Position numbers and translations under genes: made by a program. The notes beneath the pieces are model-generated. The model did no database searches, had not been told where the DNA came from, and worked only from the letters and a program-made list of their open reading frames with translations. Of a DNA stretch of 7,146 nucleotides, positions 5,707-7,146 are shown piece by piece. The stretch comes from an archaeon. Its GTDB lineage: Archaea; Iainarchaeota; Iainarchaeia; Iainarchaeales; Iainarchaeaceae. Every line of letters begins with the position of its first letter. The stretch's first letter is position 1. The DNA is taken from positions 1 through 7,146 of the forward strand of contig JANLHD010000043.1 of NCBI GenBank assembly GCA_024653865.1, given 5' to 3'.

Positions 5707-6201
5707 TTATAACTCCAATTTTTTGGCGTTATCGCGCCCCTGCCTCTCCCCAGAGCCCGCGCGTTTTTGTAGCTCTTCGGGCGCGAACAGGAGCCACATC
5801 AAATTCTGCGCGTGCTTTTGTGCGCGGTTGCGCATGACATTGGCGAGGTCCTGGTCGTTTTTTCCTTCGTCCTCGTGCACAAAAACTTCGAGCACTGTTT
5901 TTTTGGACATTAATTGCGCCTGCTGGATTGCCATCGATGCCTCGTGGCTACACTGCTTGTCTATTGGGGCGGAGCCGGGCATTCCAAGGGCAATTCCCGC
6001 AAAGCAGCCTTGCTCCAGAAGATTTAGCATCGCGACAGGAATGTCCTTTATTCCCGGAACCGTCCTTCGAACCACCTTGACTTGCCACTCGTTGTCACGC
6101 GCGGTTTTTTCAATTGTTTCAATGGCGACCTTTCCCATGTCCCCGCGCGCGAACATTGTGTCGACAACCGCAATTTTTGTTTTTTGGCTTTTTTGAATCA
6201 T
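5707..6201 (-). CDS. ribC: Archaeal riboflavin synthase
   Basis: A 164-residue archaeal-type riboflavin synthase, which dismutates two 6,7-dimethyl-8-ribityllumazine molecules into riboflavin and 5-amino-6-ribitylaminouracil. This type is a paralogue of lumazine synthase and unrelated to bacterial RibE. Nearly all of the family's signature segments are present: VDTMFAR (13-19), RRTVPGIKDIP (45-55), ALGMPG (71-76), CSHEAS (84-89), QAQLM (94-98), FVHEDEG (107-113) and RAGSGERQG (147-155). The frame remains open 95 residues further upstream, but that part is antisense-frame noise over ribK; the ATG at 6201 is preferred because it overlaps the ribK stop (TGATG) and has a GGAG site (6213-6210) 8 bases before it. 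The one-base overlap implies translational coupling with ribK. ribH follows after 19 bases, and the product of RibH is the substrate of this enzyme. Confidence 0.95.
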   Translation of the reverse strand: MIQKSQKTKIAVVDTMFARGDMGKVAIETIEKTARDNEWQVKVVRRTVPGIKDIPVAMLNLLEQGCFAGIALGMPGSAPIDKQCSHEASMAIQQAQLMSKKTVLEVFVHEDEGKNDQDLANVMRNRAQKHAQNLMWLLFAPEELQKRAGSGERQGRDNAKKLEL

Positions 6202-6860
6202 CAAACCCTCTCCAGCGAAATTTTTGACCCGTCCGCAAGGCCGAGTTTTTTGCGCAGTTCCTGCGGCGCAACAACCTCTATTATGTTTGCGGGGTGGTTT
6301 GTCCTGTGGGGAAGGATTGCGAGCGCCGAAATTTTTTTGCCAGGCCTGGACAGGATGGTGCATTTCCACGCATCGATTCCGCCAAAGGTGCGTTCCTTGG
6401 TTGTAAAGCCGTCTATTGTGATGGGTTTTGCGGAGGTGAATTTCGCGCGCGCGGATGGCTCGACCTCCAAATTGAGGGTTCCGCAAAAAATGTTCTTTCC
6501 CAAAATCTTTTCGAAGCTTTTTTTGTAGCCCGGGATGCAGACATAATACGCACCTTCGCCAAGGCCGCTGACCACGGTGCCTTTAAGCACTGGCTTGTCC
6601 ATGGAGAAGAGTTCCTTTAGCTCGAAGTGGAACGATTCAAGTTCCCCTCGGCCGGTGTCGGTAAACGATACCCCTATGCCAGAGTTTGAAACGTTGCGCG
6701 AAATCGTGCCTTCGGATTCGAGTTCGCGCAGCTTGCGCGAAATGGATTGCTGGGAGAACCCCGTGAGCTGCGCAAGGGAGGAAGTCGAAACAAGCGCCTC
6801 CCCATACAGGGCGCCTTTTTTTGCAAGCAGCAATGCGAGCGCCAGGTTTTCGGCTTTCAT
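6201..6860 (-). CDS. ribK: Winged-helix regulator fused to CTP-dependent riboflavin kinase (RbkR type)
   Basis: A 219-residue two-domain protein. Residues about 1-88 form a winged helix-turn-helix (LAQLTGFSQQSISRKLREL at 29-47 as the likely helix-turn-helix, then a wing). Residues about 91-219 form an archaeal riboflavin kinase of the CTP-using family: KGTVVSGLGEGAYYV (93-107), CGTLNLEV (126-133), LPHRTNHP (183-190), IIEVVAP (193-199) and the C-terminal LGLADG. The kinase makes FMN from riboflavin. The fused form is known as RbkR, which binds its own operon region and senses flavin status. The ATG at 6860 is preferred over the one at 6905 because it opens the first helix, lies 26 bases from a TATA-like box, and the longer form would include the promoter. 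First gene of ribK-ribC-ribH; the TGA overlaps the ribC ATG. Autoregulation is inferred from the family and from nearby direct repeats. Confidence 0.94.
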   Translation of the reverse strand: MKAENLALALLLAKKGALYGEALVSTSSLAQLTGFSQQSISRKLRELESEGTISRNVSNSGIGVSFTDTGRGELESFHFELKELFSMDKPVLKGTVVSGLGEGAYYVCIPGYKKSFEKILGKNIFCGTLNLEVEPSARAKFTSAKPITIDGFTTKERTFGGIDAWKCTILSRPGKKISALAILPHRTNHPANIIEVVAPQELRKKLGLADGSKISLERV

Positions 6861-6881
6861 GAAAAAACTAGAATGGCAATT

Positions 6882-6890
6882 ACTTAAAAA
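6882..6890 (-). promoter_or_regulatory. TATA-like box of the riboflavin operon
   Basis: On the minus strand TTTTTAAGT is centred 26 bases before the ATG at 6860, predicting a leaderless ribK transcript. It lies inside the first copy of the direct repeat at 6883-6913, so a bound regulator would block it. Confidence 0.5.
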
Positions 6891-6913
6891 TGGGTTGCTT
6901 AACACAAATGGGT
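6883..6913. repeat. Direct repeat over the riboflavin operon promoter; possible RbkR operator
   Basis: On the plus strand CTTAAAAATGGGT (6883-6895) is followed two bases later by CTTAACACAAATGGGT (6898-6913). The two share CTTAA at the left end and AAATGGGT at the right end, the second having a 3-base longer interior. The first copy contains the TATA-like box of ribK. A binding site for the winged-helix domain of the downstream RibK/RbkR is plausible from position, but the sequence alone does not prove it. Confidence 0.4.
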
Positions 6914-6920
6914 AGCGGCA

Positions 6921-7145
6921 TTATTTTTTTCTTGCGCCTTTTTTTTCGATTTTAATCGACGCCGAGTGCGCCGGCTTTGCGGCCTTGGGCATGCTTTCGA
7001 TGTACACGCTCTGGCTCGGGTATGCAAAGCTAAGGCCTGCTGATTCGAAGCGCCTTAGGATTTCCATGTTGATTTCGCTCATGACCTCGAACATGCGGTC
7101 CTTATTCTTGATGTGGTAAACAAACCAGATGTCAAGTGAGGAAGA
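6921..7145 (-). CDS. MscS-family mechanosensitive channel, C-terminal end (5' part outside window)
   Basis: The last 74 residues of a small-conductance mechanosensitive ion channel, which opens under membrane tension to release solutes on osmotic downshock. The minus-strand frame is open from the window edge to the TAA at 6923-6921. The visible part matches the C-terminal cytoplasmic alpha/beta domain of MscS: a strand DIWFVYHIK, the helix EVMSEINMEILRRFESAG, and the closing FAYPSQSVYIE strand, equivalent to the family's F-P-(S/T)-Q-T-V-Y-(L/I) end. After that comes a family-atypical tail of about 23 residues rich in Lys and Ala. The pore helices are outside the window. The stop lies 60 bases before the ribK ATG on the same strand; ribK has its own promoter-like box, so the two are probably separate units. 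The gene is too short for a start-site or length judgement. Confidence 0.85.
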   Translation of the reverse strand, partial: SSSLDIWFVYHIKNKDRMFEVMSEINMEILRRFESAGLSFAYPSQSVYIESMPKAAKPAHSASIKIEKKGARKK

Positions 7146-7146
7146 T

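Noticed and set aside
6202..6486. 95-residue upstream extension of the ribC reading frame
   Set aside because: It runs out of frame through ribK coding sequence and has no resemblance to riboflavin synthase. ATG 6201 with TGATG coupling is a far better start.
6861..6905. ATG at 6905 as ribK start, adding 15 residues
   Set aside because: The added part would cover the promoter-like box and repeats, and the winged-helix domain begins naturally at ATG 6860.
1..7146. tRNA, rRNA, CRISPR array, insertion sequence or riboswitch
   Set aside because: The few intergenic gaps are all under about 130 bases, and none shows cloverleaf, spaced repeats, terminal inverted repeats or an FMN riboswitch-like core.

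Overview
The window looks archaeal. The strongest markers are an archaeal-type riboflavin synthase (RibC, a lumazine synthase paralogue), a riboflavin kinase of the CTP-dependent family fused to a winged helix (RbkR type), a geranylgeranyl reductase-family flavoprotein of the kind that saturates archaeal lipid chains, and an Ogg2-type 8-oxoguanine glycosylase. Promoters agree: six genes have a T/A-rich box centred 26 to 32 bases before the chosen ATG, as expected for archaeal TATA boxes serving leaderless or nearly leaderless mRNAs. The phylum cannot be fixed from this sequence; a small-genome (DPANN-like) archaeon is only a guess.

Layout, left to right. 1-503 (+) is the 3' half of an FTR1-family iron permease, cut by the window edge. 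565-1566 (+) is a two-domain protein: an N-terminal P-loop kinase-like domain fused to a complete dCMP deaminase. Its stop codon interlocks with that of a convergent HAD-superfamily phosphatase (1563-2465, -). A 125-bp divergent region, with short repeats and a palindrome, separates the phosphatase from a geranylgeranyl reductase (2591-3763, +). A cis-prenyltransferase (3859-4584, +) follows and converges on an Ogg2 DNA glycosylase (4607-5242, -). From 6860 leftwards on the minus strand lies the flavin operon ribK/rbkR - ribC - ribH, with the glycosylase behind it under its own likely promoter. The right edge (6921-7145, -) holds the C-terminal end of an MscS-type mechanosensitive channel.

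How they fit together. RibH makes the lumazine, RibC converts it to riboflavin, and RibK phosphorylates riboflavin to FMN while its winged helix probably controls the operon. FAD derived from this pathway is the expected cofactor of the geranylgeranyl reductase. The reductase and the cis-prenyltransferase form a small isoprenoid pair (saturation of lipid chains; synthesis of the polyprenyl carrier for glycosylation). The remaining genes are transport and osmotic functions (FTR1, MscS), nucleotide metabolism (deaminase fusion) and oxidative DNA repair (Ogg2). Coding density is very high and no stretch over 300 bases lacks a gene. I saw no tRNA, rRNA, CRISPR array, insertion sequence or phage gene.

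The most interesting item is the P-loop kinase-dCMP deaminase fusion, which shares domain order with yeast Dcd1 and with the bacterial antiphage deaminase AvcD. Nothing nearby suggests a defence island, so a role in dUMP supply is the simpler reading.
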